The position numbers and the translations under genes are program-made. A stretch of DNA of 64,000 nucleotides from Euglena gracilis. Taxonomy: Eukaryota > Euglenida > Euglenophyceae > Euglenales. Positions 35,638 through 62,857 of this stretch are shown one piece after another. Position 1 is the stretch's first letter. The number at the start of each line of letters is the position of its first letter. The stretch covers positions 54,432,838-54,496,837 of the forward strand of contig CP154954.1 in the NCBI GenBank assembly GCA_039621445.1. Reading direction: 5' to 3'. The notes under the pieces were generated by a model. It was not told the DNA's origin. It saw only the letters and a list, made by a program, of their open reading frames with translations, and did not search any database.

Positions 35638-36060
35638 CCCCCCCCTGAATATAACGACGGTCGTTATCTGACTTTTCAGTTGGTGGACAATCCAGAGGGG
35701 GTCGTTATAAATGGGGGTCATTATTGGAGGGGGGCTTTGCTGTTTTCCCAACCGCAGCTATGTCTGACACGCTTTCTACAATCCTTGCTGGCTTTGTGTG
35801 TGGCACTGCTGAGCTTGAGGAGTCCGACAGTGACGACCCTAACCACGCCCCCGTCCAAGCAGCGGTCGATCCGTTCATACTTCAAATAAACACCGGTGAG
35901 CCTGGACACTCCTACGTGAGATGCATCCTCTTACCCGTGCTTTCTGCTCTTTGTCAACCATGGGTCGTTATGTTTCTTTTTTTGGAGGAAATTCCAGGAT
36001 GGGTCGTTATAAATGGGGGGGTTCGTTATCAGAGGGGGGTCGTTCTAAATGGGGGGGGGG
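35638..36060. mobile_element. Inverted-repeat element around an exon-like open frame
   Basis: The left end carries 'gaatataacgacggtcgtta' and the right end 'cgttatcagaggggggtcgt' then 'tctaaat', roughly inverted and padded by C or G runs. The plus-strand interior (35760-35890) has an ATG just after a CAG: MSDTLSTILAGFVCG followed by an acidic ELEESDSDD stretch, then a GGTGAG donor-like site. This could be a transposon gene's first exon or a captured exon. No family was recognised. Confidence 0.45.
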
Positions 36061-36494
36061 GGAGGTTTACTGCAATCCCTTAAGCAAAAGCCTGGTTTGG
36101 CCAGCTGAAGACCACTTTTGCTGACTTTTGTTCTTTTCCACTTTTGCCCACTATTAGCCATTTTTGGCGGCTTTTGGCCAATTTTGCCAACGTTTGCCAT
36201 TTTTAAACCATTTTTGGCCACTTTTTGGCCACTTTTGGTTTGCTGCCTTGGACTGTTTCAGCCCGGCTAACGAATCCCCCCGGGGGGTTTCACTGGATTC
36301 CTACTAGCCAAATTTCGACCAGCTACAATCCACCCCCCCCCCCGGGGTGGGGTACTGTGAATATTGTGGGTACAATAGACCAATAGACTGCTGGGGGGCA
36401 ACTTCTTTGGGGGTCAAATTTGGGGTCCAAAATTTTTCGGTGCAAAATGCGGTGCAAGATTGAGGAAACCTTTTCTCTGGGAGTCAGCTCCCAA

Positions 36495-36665
36495 GCAGGC
36501 ATTATTTTTTAAGGTGCCTTGAAAAACCCTTAGAAAACCTTAGAGTTTGGTCAAAATGCAAAGAAAACACGAAAAAATTTGCCCTGGAAAAAATTTCGAA
36601 TTATGCGAAACAAAATTGCACAATCTCAGCAAAAACAAGCCAACTCTGGGCAAAAAAATTCCGGC
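36495..36665. mobile_element. Family C left-end fragment
   Basis: Starts CAGGCATTATTTTTTAAGGTG and follows family C text ('cacaatctcagcaaaaacaa') for about 170 bp, then diverges. No right end was found. Confidence 0.5.
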
Positions 36666-37046
36666 ATCAGCCAATTTTGGGGAATATTGAGGAGGGTCGG
36701 TTTCGGGTTCCGGCTGGGTTTGACCCATTTCCCTTGAAGGTTGAAAGTGCCTCCCCCCTTCATTGCCCACCCCCACCCCTAGCAGGGGAAACTTCCTCGA
36801 AAACAGCCAATCAAAAAAGCCAGGAAAAAAGCAAATGACAGCAAAAACAAAATGAACCCAAAAACTCACCAATCTGGACTAAATAATTTCCAATGCAAGC
36901 TTGAATTGTGACAACTTGTCATGGTAAATCATCAAATGGATTCTGCAAGAAAAAAGAGAACACAAAATTGTGCCTAAAAATCTAAGGGGATGAAGCTATT
37001 CTTGTCGATATTGTCATAAAACCACATATTGTTCACCCAGGTTTCA

Positions 37047-38489
37047 AATTCAAAAATCCCCCTCGAAATGAAAACCGAGGAATGCAAATAACAAAAGCAC
37101 ACCCTCTGGGAGCGTTTTATTCACAACGTCCCGATGGAGGTCGTGCAGCCGACGCTCCTGCTGGACGGCAAGGGCGGGCTGCTGCTTCTTCAGCGGCGCC
37201 AGCAGCTTGGACTGCAACATGCTGTATACCTGGTCCTGGGCGGAGGCGAGCAAAAAATAATGCCGAAGGAAAAAAAACAAAAAACCACCTGCAGTTGCCT
37301 GGTAAGCCAAGGCACGCCAAACACACGGAAAACACGGCAAAAATAAAAACAAAAAACTGGTGGCATATTCCCACACACACCTTGGCGTTTTTGAAATCAA
37401 ATAGACTTGAATAATACGTCAACTGGTGCCTCAGCCTCTGGTCTGGATACGGGTATGTATCGCCTTCAATGGGGGTATGGGTGGAGAGGGGCCCAAACTG
37501 GCTGTAGTAGCGCTGCTGATGTTGCCGGATCTGAAGCAGAGAATGAAATATGTGTCAAATCAGCTGTCCCCAAAAGGGTGCCGTGGCTCCTGACAATAGC
37601 GCTGGGATCAGCATATGGCATTCAAAAAAATGCGAACAGGGTCCAGACGAATCCCACCGCGCTAAAAAGCACGGTCCATTTCCAAGAAGCAACAACTCAA
37701 TGAACCCTTGACAGTGCTCCATCTCAAGCAGGATGTGAAGACCTTGAGAAGCAGAGTGTTGTAGATGAGGATATGTGGGATGGTGCCACCACAGACTTCA
37801 CAAACAAAGAATTTGGTCGGCCGCACGTGTCGTAGGTCAGTCCCCTCTGTGAATGCAAATGACAATGATGTGTTGAGGCGGCCCAGACCCCGGAAAGGAA
37901 CGACGGGGATGGTTCTTTGGGACAGGCACACCATTGAAGGCTCGCTCAATGTGTGCATACAGCCGCTGCTTCACAGAGATGTCCACGGCTTGGTTTCCAC
38001 AGTGCTTGCAGGGGAGGCGGAAAGGGTCGCAATCGGCATATCTGTGGGAAAGACGCTGGGAAATCGGCCACAATGCACTCATGTCACAATCAAAATCCCA
38101 AAATGCTGGTAATATCAATCCAAATTAATAGATGCTGGAATTATGATAGGGGTGGTTGTCAAAAAAAAAGCAGAGCGAAATCTCTCGAAATCTCTCGGCA
38201 GAAGCAGGCCAGCATCTGGGGAGAAAGAAATGATCCTTGCGCGATCACCCATTCACCTCAAAACCCCCCAAAATCTTTTGCCCTTTGAATCCTTGATCTG
38301 TTCAAACCCTGGTCCAGAGGTTAGCTGGCCCTTTGCGATAATTATAAAAAAATCTCGCCTCGGCCCTTAAGCAAAAACATATTCTGCAGTCGATTAAAAG
38401 AGGTGCCTCAGAACATTATATGCATATGCATACATACGTACATATACATACATACATACATATACATACATACATATATACATACATAC

Positions 38490-38537
<48 letters not shown>

Positions 38538-41068
38538 GCCGGACTTTACTTGGCCGGTCCAAATAAAGCCCCGGGGGGGGGTATCCCCCGCGTCCGACGT
38601 TCCCCCCCGTTCCCCCTGGCCTCGCGGGGCCCCGGAACGGCGCCGGATCCGGGCCAAATTGGTCGGATCCAGGGAGATTTCCCACCTATTTGGAGGGATA
38701 GGGTTAAAATTAGGATTGGCGTGCCGAAAATTGGCACTTTTTGGGGAAGTTAGCCGGGAAGTTAGAGTTAGGGTCCCGCAATGGGAAGATTTTTCAATTG
38801 TTTGTTTGCCCCCAAAATGCCCGAATTCGACCCAAATTCGGTCGGAAACCGTCGAAATGCGGCCTAACCTCTCCCTAAATTCCTAAAAAAGGGAGCCCGC
38901 CGGGAGTTTGGTCGTAACCCTAACCCTATCCCAATAAATAATTTTCCCGAACGTCGGACGCACCCCCCCCCTGGAGACTTCACTTGGACCCCCCCGGGGG
39001 GGGGGGGCAAGTAAAGTCCGGCTGTCATACACACATGCACACACACATAAATACATATCGCAAAGAACAGGGTCAAGGCTGGGAATATTGGGCCGAAAAG
39101 TTGGGCCGAACTCCCCAATCCATACCGATGCCTATGTCAACGACCCTCAATCGTTGGGTGGCTCCCGGAAAAAAGAAAGCCAATCCTTGTGCAGGTGGAC
39201 TGCTCAAGGCCTATATCCCTTTTTTTGTGCTGACTTTCCACCGCCTTTGGGAAGCGCGCTTCCCTGGCTCCCAAGAGGATCAGTGTTGGGGTTGTTTAGC
39301 CGGACAAACAACCCAAGCACCTTGTCATCTTCCCCCTGCAGTTGTTGTGTGGTCCTGGGAACTTTCATTTATATACTGGGGCCACCAATCCCAGCGGGGG
39401 ACGACCATCAAAACTTTGGTCTAATAATCAGGGCGTTGCTCAAGAACCCTTCCCCCAGGCGGAGCTCGAAAATTTGTTTGGGCTGGCTGGAAGAAGAAGG
39501 CTGCTGGCTGACCCCCCCCCCAGGGGTCCCGGGCTGGAACTGGGCCAGACCCGGTGCCAAAAATGGAAACTGCAAAAAATATCCAAAAAGCTGTCAATTA
39601 CACAAAAAAATTTATTTTTGGCCAAAGTTTGCCCTGACCAGCTCTTTTCCGACGCGGATTTGCCCCATTTTTTGTTTCACTGTCCACCCGCCCTCTGGGC
39701 AGCTGGAAATAAATAAAACTCGATGGGGGGGGTCCGGGGAAAAGGCTGTTGGCTGGCAAACGGCTGCTGGCTGGCTGGATCCCCCGGGGGGGGGGGGGTC
39801 AGATTTTCTAAAGAAAGCCCCGCTGACAACTGACCAGGGGGGGGGGTTGCAGCGATTGCAATGTATCCACTGCTATTGCCACCCAATAAAACCACCACCA
39901 CAAATGCTGGTAGTCTTCTGTTGCCTGGGAAGGCAAATAAAACTGTTTCCAAATAAAATTCTTTTGAATTGCTGTCTCAGCCACTGAAAAAGCTGGGGTC
40001 CCCCTCTGTCCATTTCCCATCGGGTCTGCCAGGTTCTTTTGAGGGGGCTCATTTTACTACTTGGAGATTTACATTTTTTCCATGCAGCTGCCAGACCAAG
40101 GTCCAATTTAATAACCCCCTGGATGTGTTAAGGATGCACTTGCCATTTGTATGTATATGAAAGAGATGGGAGTATATAATAATATATATGAGTGTAACTA
40201 TACCCCCCAAGGAAGTAGCATGGGGGGCTGGTGAGAGCACAAAATTAGCGAATACTCAGATATCTGTAATTAAAATCTTATCTTCTGCAAATGATGCATT
40301 TCACAAAAATATGCACATACGGTGTGCGCAGCATATTCTTGAGCAGTAGGGAATTCTCTGGAATATTCCAAAATCTGGTTGTAAGAAGCCCCATCTTGCA
40401 CGATATCATCAATGGATACTGTCCTGCCATCTATTATGCACCCCTACACCAGACGAGTGAAGAGGCTTATGATCATCCATCTCTTTAAATACCCCTGGGG
40501 GTTGCTGGGTTGGGGCGAGTAATTCGGGCTGGCTAGCCTGTCCCTCCCCCCCCAGCAGGGGGGGCTGGACCCCGGCTGGACCTGAACTGGGCCAAAATCA
40601 GATAATTGCACAATAAAAAAAATGTGCATCTGACAACCCCCCCCAAAACGCCCAAAAAGACCCCAAACCACCATTTTTGGCCATTTTTTTAGGCTGACTA
40701 GCAGGGCTAGCAGCACCCCCCCCCCCCGGGAGCTGCTGCTGCGGCTGGGCTGGGCCAAAATCGGGGCTGGCTGCAGCAGCCGCCCCCCCCCCCCCCCTGG
40801 GAGGGTCTACAAAAAATTAAACAGATGTTGCATACATTGTATGCTTTTGATGTTGGTTGACCTCAAAAAAATACTTAACCCTGGGCGGGGGGGGGGATTG
40901 TTGCCCGTCCAACAGGCAATCTCCATAATTATTTCATTTTTGTTGCTTGTCAATTGTCTGCCATCTGGAATATCAATCAAAAAACCCCAGAAGGGTAAGC
41001 GTTTCTTGTATCATCCTTTTCTGACTCCAAAAAATAGCAAATACAACAAACAGAGCACCTGACCTCAC

Positions 41069-41115
<47 letters not shown>

Positions 41116-43738
41116 GAGCACCTCTGCTCATCGGAAACATCGTAGCGATGGGTGGTGTAGCGGTACTCCAGGCTCGGTTGTGCATGGATGCCAGCAGTGG
41201 TGTGCACCACCCAGCGGCTGCCTTGCAGGCCCAGCGTCTCGGCAATGTAATGCGAATCCATCCCTGCGAAGTTGACAAAAGAGGATGAAAACCCGGCAAT
41301 ATGTGAAACTTTTGATTTCTGGCCAAAACACTGCAGAAAAAAAAATAAATTGCTTGGATCCGGGGGAGGGACCTAAATTCCTCTATCCAGGAGAGGAATT
41401 GAGGGAAGATTCTCTCTCCCCACTGATGGCATTATTTCTTTGAGGGATAAACTCCAAAAAGGCAGCTTGTGGGGCTGTTTTCAGCCCAATTTTTTTGTTT
41501 CACCCCCCCCCAACCGCCACGCCGGTGGGGGGGGGTCCGACCCCCCCCCCAGGCCTCGGGGCCTGTATTTCTGGGGGCTCCGATCTTCAGGTCAAAATTG
41601 TCCGGATAGCCCTTGGACCGCCCCAAAAATGGCGCCTTAAAAAGCCTTGAACTGCCTTAAACCTTTGAGAAAATCTGCCTTAAAAATAATGCTGACTGCG
41701 CACCACAAAAAACTCGACCCCCCCCCCCGGGTTCGAAAAATGCCCCCCCCCCGCCTGCCCATAGCACTTCAAAAAGAAGCCTGGTGATGGCATTTGAAAT
41801 GGAACATAAAGCCACATAATGTTTTGATGAGCGAGGAGATCCAAGATTATATGCTGATAAATTCAATATACGATCTCTAAGATGCTTCTGGAAAAACAAG
41901 ATAACACCTGTGAAATTTTTTTTTTGCTTGTGTACACCTTTAAAAACCTTGGATGTTGGAAACTGCAGAGGACACGAGAATTCACTTTGGGAGTGTTCAT
42001 GAAAAACAATCCAAATGGAATTATGTTGTCCGCTCCTCCCCCGAGCAGCGTTGATGACTCAGACCCTGCCTTGCGCCGACACACCTTGGATTTGCTCACA
42101 GAGCCGGGCCACGGGGGGATGGATCTGGGTGGCCAGGTACCACTCAAGATCCGGCTTCAGCCCCAGGGCGGGGTTGCGGACCTCGTCATAATGGAACGCC
42201 TTGTTGGCCAACTTGGACTTGTCGAAATCCGACTTGACCCTCAACACCTGTGAAAACGAACGCGGGAAAGAGAAACTCAACCATTGCGCTGCGGTTCATG
42301 CCGTCCAGGGCCAGCACCCTGATCTCCGCCTGCGACAAAATAATTCACAAAGAAAAGCAATTCAAAACCAGAAAAAGAGCCCATATGCTGCTTGAGGTGG
42401 TGGCGAGGTGGCGAGGGTGCAAACGACAGGGGTCTGGGGAGAGACTCCCCGGCACTGCGGGGCAAAGGGCATCACCTCTGGATTGATGCTCTCGGAGTCG
42501 CAGATGATGTACGGGATCAAATCGTGGGTTTGGACTGACTGCTTCTGTTCCTTCATCCTCAAGGCGACCTGCACATGGGGCTGGCAGAGGCCGCCCTGAA
42601 CCAATCTGTCAGTCATCACCCCCCCCCCACGACTGCAGATCACCAGAGAAGCAGGGGGGGCCGGGAGATGTGTGAAACCCTGAGGGGGAGGGTCTGGACC
42701 CACCTCCCAACATGTGGTGGGGTGGAGAGGTGGAGTGTTGCCCCCCATCCTGCCGTGGAACAATGATGACCGGGAAAACTGTCGGTTCTTTGGCCGGCCT
42801 GAGGGCCGATACCAGGACAAAAAATCTTTCGTTTTCTCTGAAAACAAAACATAAAAAACGCCCGTCCTTCGAAATTATTGAACATGTTTTTGATGTGGAG
42901 AATACCAAAGACAGCAAAAAAAATGTGTTATATGCTCAAGATCGAATGGGAAGAGGCGTTATTTTGGACTTCCCAGCACACAGCCTGGGCTGTTCGGGAA
43001 GGCTTGGTGGCTTGGGGGGCTGCAAACTCCCCCTCCCCAACACCCAAGGCACCACCCAAGGAAAAATTCCTTCGGCAGAATGAACATTTTGGCAAAAATC
43101 GGCACCCCCGGATATACAACAAGGGGTGGGGGATCGACCCCCCCACCACCCATAGGGTTTCAATTCCCGTACAGCCCTGCACGCAGCGCCAGAATTAGTT
43201 TTGGCCATTTTGGAATCGGCCAATGAGGGGAGGGAGGCGGGTCCGGATCCCCCTCGCAACATGCAATGGGGATGCAAACAGGTTATATTTTGACAATCCC
43301 TCGGGGGAGGTAGAGGTGATTGGAGTGCCTCAGCCATGTGCCCCATAGGGTAAATGGACCTGAGTGGAGTGCCACCCCCCAAGGGTGGGGTCGGCCGTAA
43401 CTTCAACTTAAGCCTGATCTTGAATTTTGTGCAACCAAACGATGCAAATGTCACCTTAATCCTCTTCTGTCACAGACATGTCAACTGCACCATTTCTGGG
43501 CTTAGAATCTTCCTTTCCTGAAAGCAAAAGAAGATTGGTTTAACTGAAAAGCAACCCAATCCCCTTTTGACCAAGCAATCAACACTTCTTCTGTGGAATT
43601 GTGGCCTTAGGGGGGGTTGGCATAAGAAGGCCCGGTGAATGGCTCGGTCTGCATATTGCTCTGGGGCTTTGGTGAGGGATTTGGTGATGACGTACTCCTT
43701 GAGCTCCACCTGGTGGTTGCGCACCTTGTCAGCCAAGT
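37047..43738 (-). CDS. POLA1: DNA polymerase alpha catalytic subunit, C-terminal exons only
   Basis: Exons on the minus strand: 43635-43738, 42476-42580, 42282-42329, 42085-42247, 41122-41263, 37932-38041, 37743-37846, 37381-37530, 37047-37235. Together they encode about 320 residues of the replicative primase-polymerase. Landmarks in order: VELKEYVITKSLTKAPEQY (end of the B-family thumb), PHVQVALRMKE, DLIPYIICDSES, LEWYLATQIHPPVARLCEQI, DSHYIAETLGLQ, DCDPFRLPCKHCG (zinc-binding pair), FVCEVCGG (second pair), LRHQLTYYSSLFDF. All but one junction fit GT-AG; the 43635/42580 junction does not. The ~1000 residues with the exonuclease-like and polymerase domains are absent upstream. The frame ends at TGA 37047-37049, but an alternative splice near GGTGTGC cannot be excluded. 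Confidence 0.85.
38424..38533. repeat. (CATA)n/(TA)n microsatellite
   Basis: Alternating 'catacatacata' and pure TA runs next to an inverted-repeat element, inside the large POLA1 intron 38042-41121. Confidence 0.9.
38533..39028. mobile_element. Inverted-repeat element with telomere-like interior
   Basis: Ends ATGGCAGCCGGACTTTACTTG and CAAGTAAAGTCCGGCTGTCAT. The interior has scattered TTAGGG/CCCTAA-like motifs ('gttagagttaggg', 'aaccctaaccctatccc'). It is inserted in the microsatellite. No coding sequence. Confidence 0.7.
41070..41114. repeat. (CAA)n microsatellite just inside a POLA1 donor
   Basis: Fifteen CAA units. On the gene strand they are GTT units starting within ten bases of the GTGCTC donor that ends exon 41122-41263. 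Confidence 0.95.
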
Positions 43739-43770
43739 CTGCAGGGTGCAGGAGGAGGGTGGGCTGTTTG

Positions 43771-44103
43771 CAGGCACATTATTTTTTTTTAAACGCCTTA
43801 AAAAACCTTAAACTGAACCTTAAAATGCGACTCAAAATGCCTTAAAAAATTCGGACCGGCAGATTTCTCTCCGACCAAGCAAAAAAATCTCGGTAAAAAT
43901 AAACCAACTCCAGGAAGCAAAATGATTTCTGGAATTGCTGGAACATTGCCTAACCAGCCAAAACTCAAAAAGCTGTGTTTTTTTTTGATTTCGGACCACG
44001 TGCAAAATCAAAAACGTTGGTTCGATGCCTGGACAGCCCTGGAAAATGGCGCCTTAAAATGCCCCAAAATTTTGAAAAAAAACTGCCTTAAAAATAATGT
44101 CTG
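43771..44103. mobile_element. hAT-like MITE family C with near-perfect duplication
   Basis: CAGGCACATTATTTTTTTTT to CCTTAAAAATAATGTCTG, flanked by gctgtttg and gccgtttg (one mismatch in 8). It lies immediately upstream of the most 5' POLA1 exon found. Confidence 0.75.
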
Positions 44104-44792
44104 GCCGTTTGCTGAGGGTGGGGGGGGGTCGGCCCACCTGGGAAAAAAACACAGCGCAAAGCACCAGAAAAACTTTCCTGGGGTTTCAAGAAATGACAAG
44201 AAATTGTGTTTTCAGATGATTTTTCCCCAACAAACTAACAAAAACATATGGGAAAAACACAACCTTTTGGGGGCAAAATTCAAGGGAAGAAAACCTTTTG
44301 GTTCCAGGGGGGTTGGACACAAAACCAGCGCTCACTTGGTAGGGGGGGACACAACATGGACCCTCAAAAAAAAATGCAACACAAAAAAACGCAAAAAAAT
44401 GCAAATAAACACACACAAAAAAAAAAGCAAATTGCATGTAAAATCCTTTAGGAGCTCCCCAGGGATGCACGCTTTCTGCAGTAAAGGAGCGGAAAAAAAT
44501 TTTGGCTGCACCAGGGAAAACTTATATTTTGCATGAAAATAAGCATTTTGTTGACCACAAAATGCAAAAAATTCGAAAAATTGACAAATTTTTTGGTTTC
44601 GGGGGAAACCCAAGGCCACAGCGAGCAATTTTTTCATACACTCTGCAACATAAATTTTTGCGCAGCTCAAAAACATAAATTTTTACGCACCCCCCCAAAA
44701 ATTCCAAGTCAGGTCAGAGACAGCCCCTGGTGATGACATAGGATGGCACAAAGCACTGGTACCCCCCCGTACCACATCCTACGCCCTCGGTG

Positions 44793-45127
44793 CAGGGTTC
44801 GATGTAAAGACAGGTGGGGGGGGGGTGGTCCGGACCCCCCCCTGCAGGCCAGGAGGGGGGGGGGTGGGGGGGACACCCCCCCACCTAAACAGTGGTGCGG
44901 TCCGGGTGACCGAAAAATTTTGACCCCCCCCAAAACGACCAAAAATGCCATTTTGGGCACTTTTTGGGCAAAAATTTGCCAAAAATGCAAAAAAATTTTC
45001 GGCGTGAAGCGCCGGAGGAAAAAATTGACCCTTCTGGGGGGGTCCCGGGTACCCCCCCAGGGTCGGTCCGGACCCCCCTGGCAGCAGGGGAGGGACACCC
45101 CCCCACCTAAACCCCGTACGCCCCCTG
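44793..45127. mobile_element. hAT-like MITE family D with 8-bp duplication
   Basis: CAGGGTTCGATGTAAAGAC to CCCCGTACGCCCCCTG, flanked by perfect duplications cctcggtg (44785-44792 and 45128-45135). Directly next to the mariner remnant. Confidence 0.85.
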
Positions 45128-45150
45128 CCTCGGTGTCCTTCCTTAGGATT

Positions 45151-45960
45151 TTCTTGCATGCCTGGCACCCCCACCAAGACCCAACTCTCCCGAGAGGAGA
45201 AACGGGCCCAGATACTTGCGTACCATGCCCTGGGCAAGGGTGGCTGGGAGATTGGCCGACTCGTAGACATGGACGAGTCCTCCGTGCGGGCTATTGTGGC
45301 CCAGTGGGGCCCAAAGGCTTCGCCTTCACAAGGGGAATCCCCTGCAAAAGCGCCCGTCAGCCTGGCGGATCATCCGCGCAGTGGGCGATCCCCAAAGTGG
45401 AGTGCCGGAATTCTTAACCCATGTCTGTCCCGTTGTACCGTGTGGACCTTCTGTCCAGGTACAAGAGACACGTAGTGAGGATGGACTCCAAAAGCTATCA
45501 GGAGGTGCTGCAGAGTGCGTTGCACTTCATACGCCCCAGGTTTGTTACCAAGAGCCAAGATGAACACTACACATCATCATACACATCCCTCAGGGCCACC
45601 AGCAAGAAAGTCCTCTTCCAGCAGGATGGGGCGAGCATTCACCAGTCCAAGTCCACCAAGGAGTGGTTAAAGGCCAAGGGAGTGGACGGGCATTTGGCCC
45701 GCGCATTCGCCGGACCTCAACCCCGTTGAACATATCTGGCCCCTTGTGACCAGAAAACTCGAGAACAAGTTTTCAACACCAAGGATGACCTTTGGTCAGC
45801 CTTGGAAGCCGCCTTCTCGTCCATCGAGCCATCGTTTGTCCTCAATCTGTATGGTTCCATACAGCCGTCTGGTTGCTGTACAAGTGGCTCGTGGAGCCCA
45901 CACAAAGTACTAGAGTGCACCTGGGGGGGGGGGGCTTGAGGACTCCCCACCACCCCCTAA
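45151..45960 (+). pseudogene. Tc1/mariner-type transposase, broken
   Basis: The frame from ATG 45158 begins MPGTPTKTQLSREEKRAQI and continues as a helix-turn-helix (GKGGWEIGRLVDMDESSV), the DNA-binding half of Tc1/mariner transposases. The catalytic half resumes at about 45480 with RMDSKSYQEVLQ and VLFQQDGASIHQSKSTKEWL, which carries the second Asp. WPAHSPDLNPVEHIW, with the third, follows in another frame at about 45690. The stretch that should hold the first catalytic Asp is missing near 45420-45480 and a one-base shift separates the last two blocks, so the copy is inactive. It lies between the POLA1 and ABC1K fragments. Confidence 0.85.
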
Positions 45961-46806
45961 TTTTTTTACCCATGTGCGAAAATTGGTCGACTTTTGTGTT
46001 GAGGATTTGTATCTTTTCTTATTCAGCAAATACTACAAATGTCGAAACGGACGTTTTTGGAGGTTTTCTGAACCCTTTTGGAGCCTTGCTGAAATTGGTC
46101 CATCTTGTCCCGGAGACCAATAATTCAACTGGGGGGTGGGGGCGCGTTTTTTGGCTGACTTTGTTCCAAACATGAGCACTTTAGACAAGTGGGTACAAAA
46201 ATTTTCGACTGGCCAGCCCTGCCAGCAGACCCTCCGTTCTGAGTCCTGTGTTTAAAAAACAGGCCTCAGGACGAAGTTTGCGTCTAAGACGCAGTTCTTG
46301 CCACAGAAGACGTCCTCCAGTTCATCCTCGGTCAGATGGCCACAACACCTTCTTGGTCGACGGGCTGCATGTGCAGCATCCAACCCGGCACAGCTGGAGT
46401 TTTTTGTTTAAAAAAAATATATGTTTTTTGAGGATTTTTTTTGAAAAATCATCTTTTTTGGCTTCGTTTTGAACGAGCTGCCAGCTATGCCGGGGTTTGG
46501 ATGGACAGAAATTCAAAAAAAACACACTGCAGGCAAAGGGGAACAAAATATTGGCAAGTCCCAAAACTTGCAAAAAAAGTCCCAAAATGTCACACCACGG
46601 AGTCCCCAAATCTCTGAAAAGAGTACTCTTTTCATTTGCAAAAAGGTTCCAAAAAATTTGGCAAAAGTGACAAAAATTATGGAAAAAAATAACAAAAAAT
46701 GTGAGAGTTAGGTGTAATGGAGCTGTGACCCAAAACCCCAAAAAAACACAAAAAAAAAAATAGACCCTCCCAAAAACAAAAAATCCAAAAAACAAAAAAG
46801 CCCCCT

Positions 46807-46985
46807 GGGGTTGGGGGTGGGGGGGGGGGGGGGGGGGGCGGGGGGGGGGAGGGGGGGTGGGGGGTTTGTTTTGGTGAAAAAAAAAAAAAAAAAAAGAAGC
46901 AAAAAAAAAAAAAAAAACAGGAGAAAACCACCCCAACCATCCCCACCCCCCACCCCCCCCACCACCCCCCAAACCCCAACCCCCA
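46807..46985. repeat. Poly-G, poly-A and C-rich low-complexity block
   Basis: A G run of about 55 bases, then two A runs of about 20, then C-rich 'ccccacccc' text. It gives spurious Pro/Phe-rich frames on the minus strand. Confidence 0.85.
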
Positions 46986-47650
46986 AAACAAGACCCCCCA
47001 AAATAAGACGCCCCCTGAGGGTTTGCCCCAAAAATGAGACCCCCTCGGGGTTTTCGGGGAAAATCCAAAAAATGTATTCCCCTAAAACTGTGAAAATGCT
47101 CCTAAATGGGTGAGTTTTTGACAGGTTTTTTTCCAAAAATCCAAAAATACACCCCCAAAATAATAAATGCCAATCCACCCCACATTCAGTCGGGGTGTTC
47201 TTCTGACAAAATCCTTGCCAAGTTGGGGGGGCTGAAACGTTCCAATTGACAAAACCATGGTTTTTTGGTGGTGTGTTGGTGGCTTCTCCATTTTTCCCTT
47301 CTGATACTGGGTCGCATTTGAAGGCTGGAGCTTTGCAAAATGCCGAGCCCCTGAGCCCGCCGAGCCCCCCAATTACTTTTTCGATTTTCACAAGGCAATC
47401 TCAGAGGGAAATGTGATAGAAAAATGTGCACAGGGGAAGAATACACACAAAACACGACATCAGGAGAAAATGAAAATATGGAGGAAAAACCTCACAACAA
47501 GAAAAGGAAATATGAGGACTCAAAACAACACACCACATCTGCAAACACACATCTCCGATGTCAGAAAGAATCCAATAATCAACCACATTTTTCAAACCAT
47601 GCAACCCTTGTTTAATAATGCTCATTTCTCCCGAAGCCATTGGGACGCAC

Positions 47651-62857
<15,207 letters not shown>

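Noticed and set aside
46322-47391. Long minus-strand frame rich in Phe, Pro and Gly
   Set aside because: It crosses poly-A, poly-G and C-rich runs and has no splice-bounded or family-like segment. It was examined as the missing ABC1K C-terminus without a match.
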